Below, piece by piece: positions 16,491-26,600 of a stretch of 64,000 bases of DNA; position 1 is the first letter of the stretch, and every line of letters begins with the position of its first letter. This DNA is from Pyxidicoccus caerfyrddinensis (GTDB lineage: Bacteria > Myxococcota > Myxococcia > Myxococcales > Myxococcaceae): the NCBI RefSeq assembly GCF_010894405.1, contig NZ_JAAIYA010000024.1, forward strand, positions 1 to 64,000. The letters are read 5' to 3'. A model generated the notes under the pieces. That model was not told where the DNA came from and ran no database searches. It worked only from the letters and a program-made list of their open reading frames with translations. Made by a program: the position numbers and the translations under genes.

Positions 16491-17927
16491 ATGTTCCGCT
16501 TTCGTCTCGGGAGCATTCCCGTCGAAGTCCAACCGAGCCACCTGCTGGTGTCGGCCATGATTGCCTGGACCTCCATCGAAGGGGCCCAGGGTGGCTGGCC
16601 CTTCCGTCAGGTGCTGGGTGCGCCCGCGTTCGGCCAGGTCAGCGCGAAGGTCATCTACGTCCTGTCCTGGATGTTCATCGTCTTCGTGTCCGTGCTCATC
16701 CACGAGCTGGGCCATGCCCTGGCCAGCCGGCTGTTCGGCTACCGGCCGAGCATCGCGCTCGCCTGGATGGGGGGACACACCCTGCCCACTGACCAGCCGG
16801 GCCCCCTGCCGTGGAAGCGCAACCTGGTCATCACCGCGGCCGGGCCCTTCTTCGGGCTGATGCTGAGCCTGCTCTCCGCGGTGGGCCTCGTGGTCTTCCA
16901 GGGCCACACGCCCGCGCTCGACTTCTTCCTGCGCACCTTCATGTGGGCCAACCTCTTCTGGGCGGTGCTCAACATGATGCCGGTGCTGCCGCTCGACGGG
17001 GGGCAGATCACCACCACGCTGGCGACCCGGGTGTTCGGCCCCAGGCGCGGCATCCTCCTGGCGCAGGGGCTGGCCCTGCTGGTGTGCGTGGCCGCGGTGG
17101 TGTTCGGGCTGAAGACGGGCCTGGCCATCTTCACCATCATCTTCGCCATGTACGGCTTCCAGGCCTTCCGCCTGATGACGGACGTGCTGCGCAGCACCAG
17201 CAAGGGCGCGGACGCGGCGAGGCTGCGGGGGCCGCTGGCGGAGAAGCTGCACCAGGCGCAGGCCGCGCTCAAGGCGGGCCAGCTGGACGACGCGCGCCGG
17301 CTGGGCGCCCAGGTGCTGGAGACGCCAGAGGGGCTCACGCCGCAGCTGGCCAGCCACGTGCACCACCTGCTGGGGTGGGTGGCGCTGAAGGAGGGCCATG
17401 GCCGGCCCGCGCTGGACCACTTCTCCCAGGTGCAGGGCGGCGTCGCGGTGGAGCCGCACGCGGTGGCGGCGGCCTTCTCGCTGGTGGGCGACGACGCGCG
17501 CGCGGTGGAATGGTGGAAGCAGGCGTGGCAGACGTCGTCGGACCGCACGGTGCTGCACGAGTACGCCGGCACGCTCATCCGCCTGGGCCGCGAGCAGGAC
17601 GCGCTGCGCCTCCCCGGGCTGGACCCGGCGGCGGCCTACACCTGCGCGGAGCGCGTGCTCTTCATCCGGGGCGCCTTCTCCGAGGCCGCCGCCGTGGGCG
17701 AGGCCGCGCTCCGTCATGCGCCCAACGCCACCATCGCCTATGACGCGGCGTGCGCCCATGCCCGTGCGCGCAATGCGCCGGAGGCCATGCGGATGCTGCG
17801 CCGCGCCACCGAGCTGGGGTTCACCGACGGGGCCTACGCCGCCTCGGACGCGGACCTGGCGCCCCTGCACGGACACCCGGCGTTCGAGGCCTGGCTGGTG
17901 GAGCTGCGCCAATCCGCCGCATCCTGA
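16491..17927 (+). CDS. Site-2 protease family (M50) membrane protein with TPR-like tail
   Basis: The N-terminal 220 residues form an M50 intramembrane metalloprotease: HELGH in a membrane segment (residues about 60-85) and NMMPVLPLDGGQ as the third-ligand motif. About five hydrophobic segments are visible. From about residue 230 to 478 the protein is soluble, Ala-rich and helical, with repeats resembling tetratricopeptide units. S2P enzymes cut single-pass proteins within the membrane, often anti-sigma factors. The fused helical tail may recruit substrates. The ATG at 16491 directly precedes the conserved region. Confidence 0.85.
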   Translation: MFRFRLGSIPVEVQPSHLLVSAMIAWTSIEGAQGGWPFRQVLGAPAFGQVSAKVIYVLSWMFIVFVSVLIHELGHALASRLFGYRPSIALAWMGGHTLPTDQPGPLPWKRNLVITAAGPFFGLMLSLLSAVGLVVFQGHTPALDFFLRTFMWANLFWAVLNMMPVLPLDGGQITTTLATRVFGPRRGILLAQGLALLVCVAAVVFGLKTGLAIFTIIFAMYGFQAFRLMTDVLRSTSKGADAARLRGPLAEKLHQAQAALKAGQLDDARRLGAQVLETPEGLTPQLASHVHHLLGWVALKEGHGRPALDHFSQVQGGVAVEPHAVAAAFSLVGDDARAVEWWKQAWQTSSDRTVLHEYAGTLIRLGREQDALRLPGLDPAAAYTCAERVLFIRGAFSEAAAVGEAALRHAPNATIAYDAACAHARARNAPEAMRMLRRATELGFTDGAYAASDADLAPLHGHPAFEAWLVELRQSAAS

Positions 17928-17953
17928 CAGTGCCATGACAGGAGGGGGTGTTG

Positions 17954-19084
<1,131 letters not shown>

Positions 19085-19096
19085 CCGGGGCAGGCC

Positions 19097-19127
19097 GGAA
19101 TACCCCGGGGCATTCCTTCCCGGGGTA
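19097..19127. promoter_or_regulatory. Overlapping hairpins ahead of the ECF sigma gene
   Basis: TACCCCGGG (19101-19109) pairs perfectly with CCCGGGGTA (19119-19127). Overlapping it, GGAATACCCCGGGGCATTCC is a 20-bp near-perfect palindrome. The two cannot form together. The site lies between the desaturase stop and the GTG of the sigma factor at 19141, so it may be a terminator, an operator or part of the sigma promoter. Confidence 0.5.
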
Positions 19128-19140
19128 GAGTCCCTCGCGC

Positions 19141-19770
19141 GTGCCCCTGCCGCCCTCCTCGCTGAAACCCGATTCCCCGTCCGCGCGTACCGGAGAGGAC
19201 CCGGCACGCGAGCCCGTCGCCGCCAGGTCCGACGAGGTGCTGATGGCGCGGTTCTGCGAGGGTGATTCCGCGGCGTTCGACGCGCTCTTCCAGCGCTACG
19301 CCCGGCCCGTGCACGGCTACCTCACCCGGCTGACGGGCAGCCCGTCCACCGCCGAGGACCTGGTCCAGCTCACCTTCCTGTCGCTGGTGCGCGCCCGCGG
19401 GCGCTTCCAGGCCGGCTCGCGCTTCAAGCCCTGGCTCTACGCCATCGCCACCAACGCGGCGCGCGACTCGCAGCGCCGGGGCCGGCGTCCGGAGGAGCTG
19501 ACGCCCGAGGGCGAGCTGCCCGCGAGCATCCCCGCCGACACCCCGGGCCCCCGGGACAGCGGGCTCGAGAATGCCGTGCAGCGCGCCCTGGCCCAGCTGC
19601 CGGAGGGCCAGCGCATCCCCATCCTCCTGCACCGCTTCGAGGGGATGAGCTTCGCCGAGGTCGCCGACGCGATGGGCCTCACCGAGAGCGCGGTGAAGGT
19701 CCGCGCCCACCGCGGCTACGAGCGCCTGCGCGAGCTGCTCGCCGCCCTGCATCAGGAGACCCAGGAATGA
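19141..19770 (+). CDS. ECF-type RNA polymerase sigma factor
   Basis: The 209-residue protein has sigma region 2 (FDALFQRYARPVHGYLTRLTG, TAEDLVQLTFLSLVRARGRF, FKPWLYAIATNAARDSQRR) and region 4 (LPEGQRIPILLHRFEGMSFAEVADAMGL, SAVKVRAHRGYERLRELL). It lacks regions 1 and 3, as expected for the extracytoplasmic-function group. A GTG start leaves a 30-residue disordered head. Its stop overlaps the next ATG (ATGA), coupling it to the putative anti-sigma factor that would hold it inactive. Confidence 0.92.
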   Translation: MPLPPSSLKPDSPSARTGEDPAREPVAARSDEVLMARFCEGDSAAFDALFQRYARPVHGYLTRLTGSPSTAEDLVQLTFLSLVRARGRFQAGSRFKPWLYAIATNAARDSQRRGRRPEELTPEGELPASIPADTPGPRDSGLENAVQRALAQLPEGQRIPILLHRFEGMSFAEVADAMGLTESAVKVRAHRGYERLRELLAALHQETQE

Positions 19771-20549
19771 AGCCGGAGTGCTCGCGGGTGATGGACTCGC
19801 TGGGAGGACCGCTGCCCGCGGAGCTGACGTCGCACGTGGCCACGTGCGAGGACTGCCGTGCCCTGGTGGGCGGCTTCGACGCGCTGGGGGGAGTGCCGGT
19901 GGCGCCGCCCTCCGAGGAGGCCCCGGCCCCGAAGCTGGAGGCCGCGCACCAGCTGGCCCTGAAGGAGCTGGCCGCGCACCCGAAGCCCACGCCCTGGTGG
20001 CGCGAGCTGCTGGTGCTGCTGGCCGTCTACGCGGCCGTGCTGGGCGGGGCGCTGGCCTGGCTCGGCCGGGACGGCATGGTGGGCAACCGGGCCCCGCCGA
20101 TGGTGGTGGCGGCGGTGGCGCTGCTCACGCTGGTGCTGGTGGGTGGGGGCGCCGTCCTCGCGCTGGCGCCCTCGCGGCGGCGGCTGCCGTGGGGGCTGGT
20201 GGCCCTGGCGGCGGTGGGCGTGGCGGCGGTGCAGGTGCTGGGCGGCTCCGGACTCCAGATACGGCCGCCCATGCGGGGCATGCTGGGGTGCATGGGCTCG
20301 GAGGTGGCGATGTCCGTGCTGCCGCTGGCGGTCGCGCTCGTGCTGCTGTGCCGCTCCGCCTTCCAGCCCGTGCGCGCGCTGGCCGCGGGCCTGTCCGCCG
20401 CCGGGGTGAGCCTCCTCGTCCTCCACCTGCACTGTTCGGACGGGACGGTGAGCCACCTGCTGTCCGCCCACGTCCTGCCGTGGCTGGTGCTGGCGGGGGT
20501 GGCGGTGCTGGTGCGCTCGCGGCTGCCCACGCGCAGCTACGCCCCCTGA
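19767..20549 (+). CDS. Zinc-motif membrane anti-sigma factor, NrsF/DUF1109-like
   Basis: The 260-residue protein begins with a short cytoplasmic domain holding HVATCEDC, the H-x3-C-x2-C pattern of zinc-binding anti-sigma domains (His23, Cys27, Cys30). From about residue 75 it has roughly six hydrophobic segments, the layout of NrsF-type anti-sigma proteins. The four-base overlap with the ECF sigma gene strongly supports the pairing. It probably releases the sigma factor on a membrane or redox signal. Exact family membership is inferred. Confidence 0.75.
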   Translation: MKPECSRVMDSLGGPLPAELTSHVATCEDCRALVGGFDALGGVPVAPPSEEAPAPKLEAAHQLALKELAAHPKPTPWWRELLVLLAVYAAVLGGALAWLGRDGMVGNRAPPMVVAAVALLTLVLVGGGAVLALAPSRRRLPWGLVALAAVGVAAVQVLGGSGLQIRPPMRGMLGCMGSEVAMSVLPLAVALVLLCRSAFQPVRALAAGLSAAGVSLLVLHLHCSDGTVSHLLSAHVLPWLVLAGVAVLVRSRLPTRSYAP

Positions 20550-20600
20550 GCGGGCGGGCTCGCGGTGTAACCCGGGCCCTGGCGGGGGCGTAACCAGGAC

Positions 20601-21344
20601 ATGACCTCCGTGCTCCTGGCCCTGCCGCTGGTGCTGCTCACCGCCGCGCCCGTCTCCCGCACGCCCGTCGTGGTGGAGCTGTACACCTCCGAGGGCTGCT
20701 CGAGCTGCCCGTCCGCCGACGCCGCCCTGTCGCGGCTCGCCCGGGCCCAGCCGGTGGAGGGCGTGGAGCTCATCCCCCTGGGCTTCCACGTGGACTACTG
20801 GGACGACCTCGGGTGGAAGGACGCCTACGCCTCGCCCGCCTTCAGCGAGCGCCAGCGGCGCTACGCGCTCAACGGGGACGACAACCGCGTCTACACGCCG
20901 CAGATGGTGGTGGACGGGGAGCGCAGCTTCGTGGGCGACGAGGCGAAGGCGCGCGAGCAGGCAGCCTCCGCGGCGAAGCGGGCCAAGGTGCCCCTGCGCG
21001 TCGGCGCGCGCGTGGACGGGGACGCGGCGGTGCTCACCGTGCGGCTCGACGCGGCGCCCCCGGCGGGCACCGAGCTGTGGGCCGCGCTCACCGAGGACGG
21101 CCTGTCCTCCCGGGTGACGCGGGGGGAGAATGCCGGCCGCACGCTGGAGCACGCGGCGGTGGTGCGTGCCCAGGTGGCGCTGCCCGCGCCGAAGGCAGAC
21201 CCGGCGGGCGGCTTCGTGTCCGAGGCGCGCGTGCCGCTCGCCAAGGGGTGGAAGCGCGAGTCCCTGCGCGCGGTGGCGGTGCTCCAGGAGTCACGCGGCC
21301 CGGTGCGCGGCGCCGCAGCGGTGGCGCTCGCTCCGAAGTCGTAG
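20601..21344 (+). CDS. DUF1223 family thioredoxin-like protein
   Basis: The 247-residue product begins with a hydrophobic signal-like stretch (LLALPLVLLTAAP) and continues VVVELYTSEGCSSCPSADAAL, a thioredoxin-fold start with a CSSC pair, then PLGFHVDYWDDLGWKDAYASPAFSERQ and NRVYTPQMVVDG, all hallmarks of DUF1223. The function of this family is not established; a periplasmic redox role is plausible. It follows the sigma/anti-sigma pair in the same direction after 51 bp and may belong to that regulon. Confidence 0.85.
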   Translation: MTSVLLALPLVLLTAAPVSRTPVVVELYTSEGCSSCPSADAALSRLARAQPVEGVELIPLGFHVDYWDDLGWKDAYASPAFSERQRRYALNGDDNRVYTPQMVVDGERSFVGDEAKAREQAASAAKRAKVPLRVGARVDGDAAVLTVRLDAAPPAGTELWAALTEDGLSSRVTRGENAGRTLEHAAVVRAQVALPAPKADPAGGFVSEARVPLAKGWKRESLRAVAVLQESRGPVRGAAAVALAPKS

Positions 21345-21449
21345 GCGCGCGTGCGTCGCATGGCCGGCTGCTCCCCTGACGGGCGCGCGCTCCACGGCCG
21401 GAACGGAGTGCCACCCGCCCGACAACCCACTCACGGGACTTGAAGGCAC

Positions 21450-21472
21450 CTCCCACACCTGCTTAGTGGGAG
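21450..21472 (+). promoter_or_regulatory. Hairpin masking the ribosome-binding site of the ClC gene
   Basis: CTCCCAC (21450-21456) pairs perfectly with GTGGGAG (21466-21472). The 3' arm contains GGGAG, the only candidate Shine-Dalgarno sequence, 5 nt ahead of the ATG at 21478. The structure could limit translation unless opened. Confidence 0.45.
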
Positions 21473-21477
21473 CACAA

Positions 21478-23583
21478 ATGAAACCCGCTGTACCCATACC
21501 CGACGCGGCGCAACGGCGCGCGCTCTGGGGTCGTCTACGCGCGGCGCTGAGCCGGCTGATTCACGACCTCCTCCAGGCCTCGAACCGGCTGCGGCTGCCG
21601 GGGCCGTCGGTGCTGCCGGTGGCGGGTGCGGTGGTGGGGCTCTACAGCGGGCTGGCGGCGGGCATCTTCGCGAACCTCATCGGCCTGATGACCGGAATCA
21701 CCTTCGGCGCCGCCGAGCTGACGCACACGCTGCGCCGGGGCCAGCTCAAGACGCTGATGGAGGCGTTCTCCACCGCGCACTGGCACTTCGAGTACGCCAT
21801 CATCGGCGCGCCGCTGGCGCTGGGCGCGCTGGTGGTGGGCCACTTCATCCAGCCCGGTGGCCCGCGCGACGAGGTGAAGCGCCGGCTGAAGCTGCTGTCG
21901 CTGCTGACGCTGGGCGCGCTGTCGCTCTACTACCCGCTGGTGGCGCTGGCCGCGCTCAACAGCGTGTTCGGCCACTCGCACAACCTCCCGGAGACGCTGG
22001 CGGACCTGCCCTGGTGGCTCATGCTGCTGGCCCCCACGCTGGGCGGCATCGCGGTGGGCCGGCTCCTGCGCGACAGGCCGGAGACGCACGGACATGGCGT
22101 GCCGGAGGTGGTGCGGGCGGTGAAGAGCGGCGCCAACGTGGTGCCGGCGGACCGCGGGCTGCTCAAGCTGGTGGCCTCCGCCATCACGATTGGCAGCGGC
22201 GGCTCCGCCGGACGCGAGGGCCCCATCGTCTACGGCGGCGCGGCGTTCGCCTCCACCGTGGGCCGCGTTCTGGGCTTCAGCCGCAGGGAGCTGTCCATCC
22301 TCCTGGCCTGCGGCGCGGGCGCGGGCATCTCAGCGTCCTTCAACGCCCCCATCGCCGGCGCGGTGTTCGCGATGGAAATCATCCTGCGCGAGTTCGAGCT
22401 GCGCGTCTTCTCGCCCATCATCCTCGCCAGCGTGGCGGGCACCCTGGTGAGCCAGGGCGTGCTGGGCGAGTCGCCCATGCTCCGCCGCGTCCCGTACGAG
22501 CTGGTCAGCGGCGGCGAGGTGCTGGCGTACGCGGGGCTGGGCATCGGCTGCGGGCTGCTGTCCTTCACCTTCGTGCGGCTGTTGCACGGAGTGGAGCACT
22601 TCTTCCACGGGCGCGGCGGAGGCCAGCTGTCGCCCTGGCTGTCCCGGAAGCCGCTGGCGATGCGCGCGGGCCTGGGCGGGCTGTGCACCGGCCTGCTGGC
22701 CTTCATCAGCCCCGCGGTGTGGGGCAGCGGGCACGACTTCATCAACCTGGCCGCCATCGGCCGGTTGCCGTTCCTCTTCCTCGTCACCGCGTGCGTGCTG
22801 AAGCTGGTGGCCACCGCGCTCACCATCGGCTCGGGCGGCTCGGGCGGCACCTTCTTCCCCACGGCCGTCATCGGCGCCATGGCAGGCGGCGCCTTCGGCA
22901 CGCTGGTGCACTACTTCTTCCCCGCCAGCACCGGGCCGAGCGGCGCGTACGCCCTGGTCGGCATGGGTGGCGCCCTGGCGGCGCTCAACCGCGCCCCGCT
23001 CACCGGCATGATGATGCTCTACGAGCTGAGCGGGAACCACGACATCATCCTCCCGCTGATGGTGACGTGCACCATCGCCTCCGCGCTCTGCCACTACCTC
23101 ACCGAGCGCAAGGCGCCGAAGGTGCAGAGCGACACGGACCTGCTGGAGGCCACGCCCGTGCGCGCGGTGATGGCGCACCTGCCCCCCGTGCCCGCGGGGA
23201 CGCCGCTGCGCCCGCTGACGGACCTGCTGCTCACCTCCGAGGCGGGCGCCCTGCCCGTGCTCGACGCCGACGGACAGGTCTACGGCACCGTGCACGTGGA
23301 GCAGCTGCGCGAGGTGTGGCGCGACGAGTCCATGTACCCGCTGCTGGTGGCCAGCGACCTGGCACGCAAGCTGCCACTGCTGACGCCCGACCAGGACCTG
23401 GCCCACGCGCTGCGCCTCATGGACCAGGAGGACGTGGACGCGCTGCCCGTCACCACCCCGCCGGGCAGTCCCACCTGCGGGCTGCTTACCCGCGGCGCCG
23501 TGCGGCGGTTCCTCTCCGCCCAGCACGCGTACGCGCACTCGCACGGGGACTACCCCGTCAGCCCCACCGAGGTGTCGCACTGA
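21478..23583 (+). CDS. ClC-family chloride/proton antiporter with CBS domains
   Basis: The 701-residue membrane protein has the ClC signatures GSGGSAGREGP, whose Glu is the gating residue, and GSGGSGGTFFP, with about ten to twelve hydrophobic helices between residues 35 and 520. The gating Glu favours a coupled H+/Cl- exchanger. Residues about 560-690 hold two CBS-like modules (VRAVMAHLPPV, GALPVLDADGQVYGTV, DVDALPVTT), which often bind adenine nucleotides. The ATG at 21478 fixes the start before the first helix. Likely roles are acid resistance or anion balance. Confidence 0.92.
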   Translation: MKPAVPIPDAAQRRALWGRLRAALSRLIHDLLQASNRLRLPGPSVLPVAGAVVGLYSGLAAGIFANLIGLMTGITFGAAELTHTLRRGQLKTLMEAFSTAHWHFEYAIIGAPLALGALVVGHFIQPGGPRDEVKRRLKLLSLLTLGALSLYYPLVALAALNSVFGHSHNLPETLADLPWWLMLLAPTLGGIAVGRLLRDRPETHGHGVPEVVRAVKSGANVVPADRGLLKLVASAITIGSGGSAGREGPIVYGGAAFASTVGRVLGFSRRELSILLACGAGAGISASFNAPIAGAVFAMEIILREFELRVFSPIILASVAGTLVSQGVLGESPMLRRVPYELVSGGEVLAYAGLGIGCGLLSFTFVRLLHGVEHFFHGRGGGQLSPWLSRKPLAMRAGLGGLCTGLLAFISPAVWGSGHDFINLAAIGRLPFLFLVTACVLKLVATALTIGSGGSGGTFFPTAVIGAMAGGAFGTLVHYFFPASTGPSGAYALVGMGGALAALNRAPLTGMMMLYELSGNHDIILPLMVTCTIASALCHYLTERKAPKVQSDTDLLEATPVRAVMAHLPPVPAGTPLRPLTDLLLTSEAGALPVLDADGQVYGTVHVEQLREVWRDESMYPLLVASDLARKLPLLTPDQDLAHALRLMDQEDVDALPVTTPPGSPTCGLLTRGAVRRFLSAQHAYAHSHGDYPVSPTEVSH

Positions 23584-23594
23584 GTCGGGCTTCC

Positions 23595-23638
23595 GAGCCC
23601 CACCCCTGACGGGGAGCAGAGCCCCACCCCTGACGGGG
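23595..23638. repeat. Two tandem copies of a 20-bp C/G-rich unit
   Basis: GAGCCCCACCCCTGACGGGG occurs at 23595-23614 and 23619-23638. Each can form a small CCCC/GGGG hairpin. The pair follows the ClC stop and may act as a terminator. Confidence 0.6.
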
Positions 23639-23681
23639 GGCGGTTTGTCAGGAACGTACGGGCCCGGGCATCCTTCGCGCC

Positions 23682-26600
23682 ATGCCCGAGACCCGCCTCC
23701 CCGAGCTGCGCGCCGAGCTGTCCGCCACCCACCACGACGCCCGCGTCCGCCGCATGGTGGAGCTGGGCCGCCGCGCGCCGAAGGACCCGGACGCGAGCAC
23801 CGTGCTGGAGGGGCTGGCCCGGGGAGACGCGTACGAGCGGCGGCTGGCCCTCGCCGCCCAGTTCACCCGGCGCGACGGCGCCCACGTGCTCCACGCCACG
23901 TCCGACGCCTCCGGCCGCATCCGCGCCCTCGCCTTCCGGCTGGTGCCCCTGGCCTGTGACGACGCCCAGGCGCTGGAGGCCCTGAAGATGGCCTACGCCA
24001 TGCGCCGCGAGGGCTCCATCCTGAAAGGCCTCGTGCGCAAGGAGCGCCAGGCCGTCATCGACGCGTACCTGGACTGGCTCGCTTCCCGCACGGGCGTGCC
24101 CGACTTCGCGGACGCGGTGCCCCTGGGGACGCCCGGCGCCATCCGCCGCCACCTCGCCCGCGCGCTGGAGAAGCCGAGCCTGCGCTTCTGGAACCGCCTG
24201 TCCCGCTTCGCCCCCGGCATCCTCGCGGAGGTGCTCGCGGCGCGCCTGCGGGCCGTGCCCGGGGAGCCCGACCCGGTGACGCGCTGGCAGCTCCACGCCT
24301 ACCTGCCCCGCATCGCCGACCAGGTGCCCGACGCGGCGCTGGAGCTGTTCGAGCTGCTGCTCGCCCGGCGAATCGACCCGGACACCGCGGCCTGGAACTG
24401 GCTGGCGATGCACCGGCCCGAGGCCGCGCTGACGCTGCTGCAGCGCCACGCACACGCCACCGCCTTCTGGAAGCTGTTCGCCCGGACGGCCTCCCGCCTG
24501 AGCCCGGAGTCCCTGGCGTGGCTCGTCCGCCGGGCCCCGGGCTCGCTGGGGAGCGCGAAGACGCTGCTGCCCCAGCTCTCCGAGCCCGCGCGCCGTGCCG
24601 TCGTCGACGCGTGGTGCGCCGCCGTGGACGTGGACCCCGACTGGGGCACGGAGCTGCTGCGCTCCATCTCCGATGCGCAGGTGCGCGAGCGCGTGTACTC
24701 GCGCTGGAGCGTCGCCTCGCGCGACAAGGACGGCGTCATCTCCCTGGGCGTGCTGAGCATCCTCCCCATCGGCCTGCGCGAGCGCGAGGCCCGCCGCCAC
24801 CTGCACGAGGTGGTGGCCCTGGGCACCCGTCCGCGGCAGCGCATGGAGTACGCGCGCCTGCTGCCCTGGGACGAGGCGCTGTCCGTCCTCCAGTCCTACC
24901 TGGGCCACCCCGAGGGCGACACGCGCGGCGCGGCCCTGACGACGCTGCTGGCCATCCCCGGCCTGCGGCCCGATGACACCGCCCTGGTGGACCGCGCCCT
25001 GCCCCTGGTGCTGGCGCGAAAGAACGAGCAGGACCCGGTGCGCGCGGCGATGCTGGGTGCGCTCGTGAGGTGGCCCCGCGCAGTGTGGCGCCGCGAGCAC
25101 ACCGAGGCCGTGGGCCGCATGCTGCGCGACGCGCTCGACGCGGCGGACCTGTCCCACGGGACGGCGCAGCTCGCGGAGGCCCTGCTGCTGCGCGTCTTCG
25201 CGCGGGACGCCGCCTGGGGCGCGACGTGGCTGGCCACGCTCATCAAGGAGCGCGGCGTCCTCCACAACCCCCGGCTGGGCGAGCAGCTCAGCGACGACGA
25301 GGTGCGCACCGCCGCGCCCCAGCTCTTCGACATCGCGAAGGCCTGGGCGCAGCGCGAGCGCGGGGGCCCGCTGCTCCAGCTGGTGAACAGCCTGGGCGAG
25401 CGCGTGGGCCTGGTGCCGGGTCTGGAGGACCTGCTCGTGGGCCTCCGCGACGAGACGCCCTGGGCCTGGATGGCGCTGGGCATCAGCCAGTGGCTGTCCG
25501 AGCACGGCCGCGCGCGCTTCGAGGCCACGCTGGGCGTCACCGTGCGGCGCTGGTACGACCGCGGCTGGCACTCGGAAATCATCACCCTGGCCTCAGCTCA
25601 GGAGCAGGGGGAGGAGGGCGAGCCCCTCCACGTCGAGCTCGTCTCCGGCCTGGAGCGCGTGGCGCTGCGGCTGGGCAAGGAGGCGCACTCCGCGCTCACC
25701 GTGCTCTGGAAGAAGGACTGGCGCGCCTTCGACCGGCTGCTGCCCGCGCTGCTGAAGGCCGACGCCAGCGTCATCTGCTTCCCCGTGGTGCACCACTACC
25801 TGCACCGCCGCCGGCAGGACCTGCTCACCCCCTACCTGGGCGCTCCCGTCATCAAGGGCCGCTTCGCGACGGGGAACACGGGCTGGCTGTTGTCCTTCAG
25901 CGACGACTTCTTCCGGTGGACGTCGGAGCAGAGCGCCACCTACTCGCACGCGGTGGGGCGCATGCTCGACGACCGCGAGCGCGACACGCCCACGCTGCTG
26001 TGGGCCACCGCGCTGCTGGCGGCCATCGACTGGGCGCCCATGGACCGGCTGTGCACGCTGGCGGACGACACGCGGCTGGCCGTGCAGGAGAAGGCCCTGC
26101 GCGTCATGGCGCGGTGTGACCAGGGCCAGGGCGTGCCCACGCTGCTGCGGTGCCTGGAGGACGCGCGCGCCCGCATCGCCATCTACGGCCTGCGCCGGGC
26201 CTTCAAGGGCATGCCGGCCTCGCGCGTGCTGTCGCTGCTGGCCTCCGTGCCCCTGACCAAGGTCACCGTGGCCAAGGAGGTGGTGCGCCTGCTGGGCGAG
26301 CTGCGCGCGGACGCCGCCTACGAGCGGCTGCTGGAGTTGGACGGCCTGGCGCTGCACCGGGACGTGCGCATCGCCATGCTGCGCGCCCTGTGGGACCACC
26401 TGGACCGCGAGCCGACGTGGGAGGTGTTCGCCCGCGCGGTGGACGGCACCGACTGGGTCATGGCCTCGCGCCTGGGCGACATCCCCGCGGACCGGCTCAC
26501 CGAGGCGTCGGACCGGAAGCTGGCCGCGCTGTTGGGGCGCGTGCTGCGGCGGCCGGAGCCGGAGGCCCGCATCGACCTGCTCAACCGCGCGGCGTACCTC

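Noticed and set aside
23550..25571. 673-codon open frame on the minus strand
   Set aside because: It is antisense to the large helical protein and the ClC end, is rich in Gly/Arg/Ala/Val typical of GC-rich shadows, and has no domain or ribosome site.
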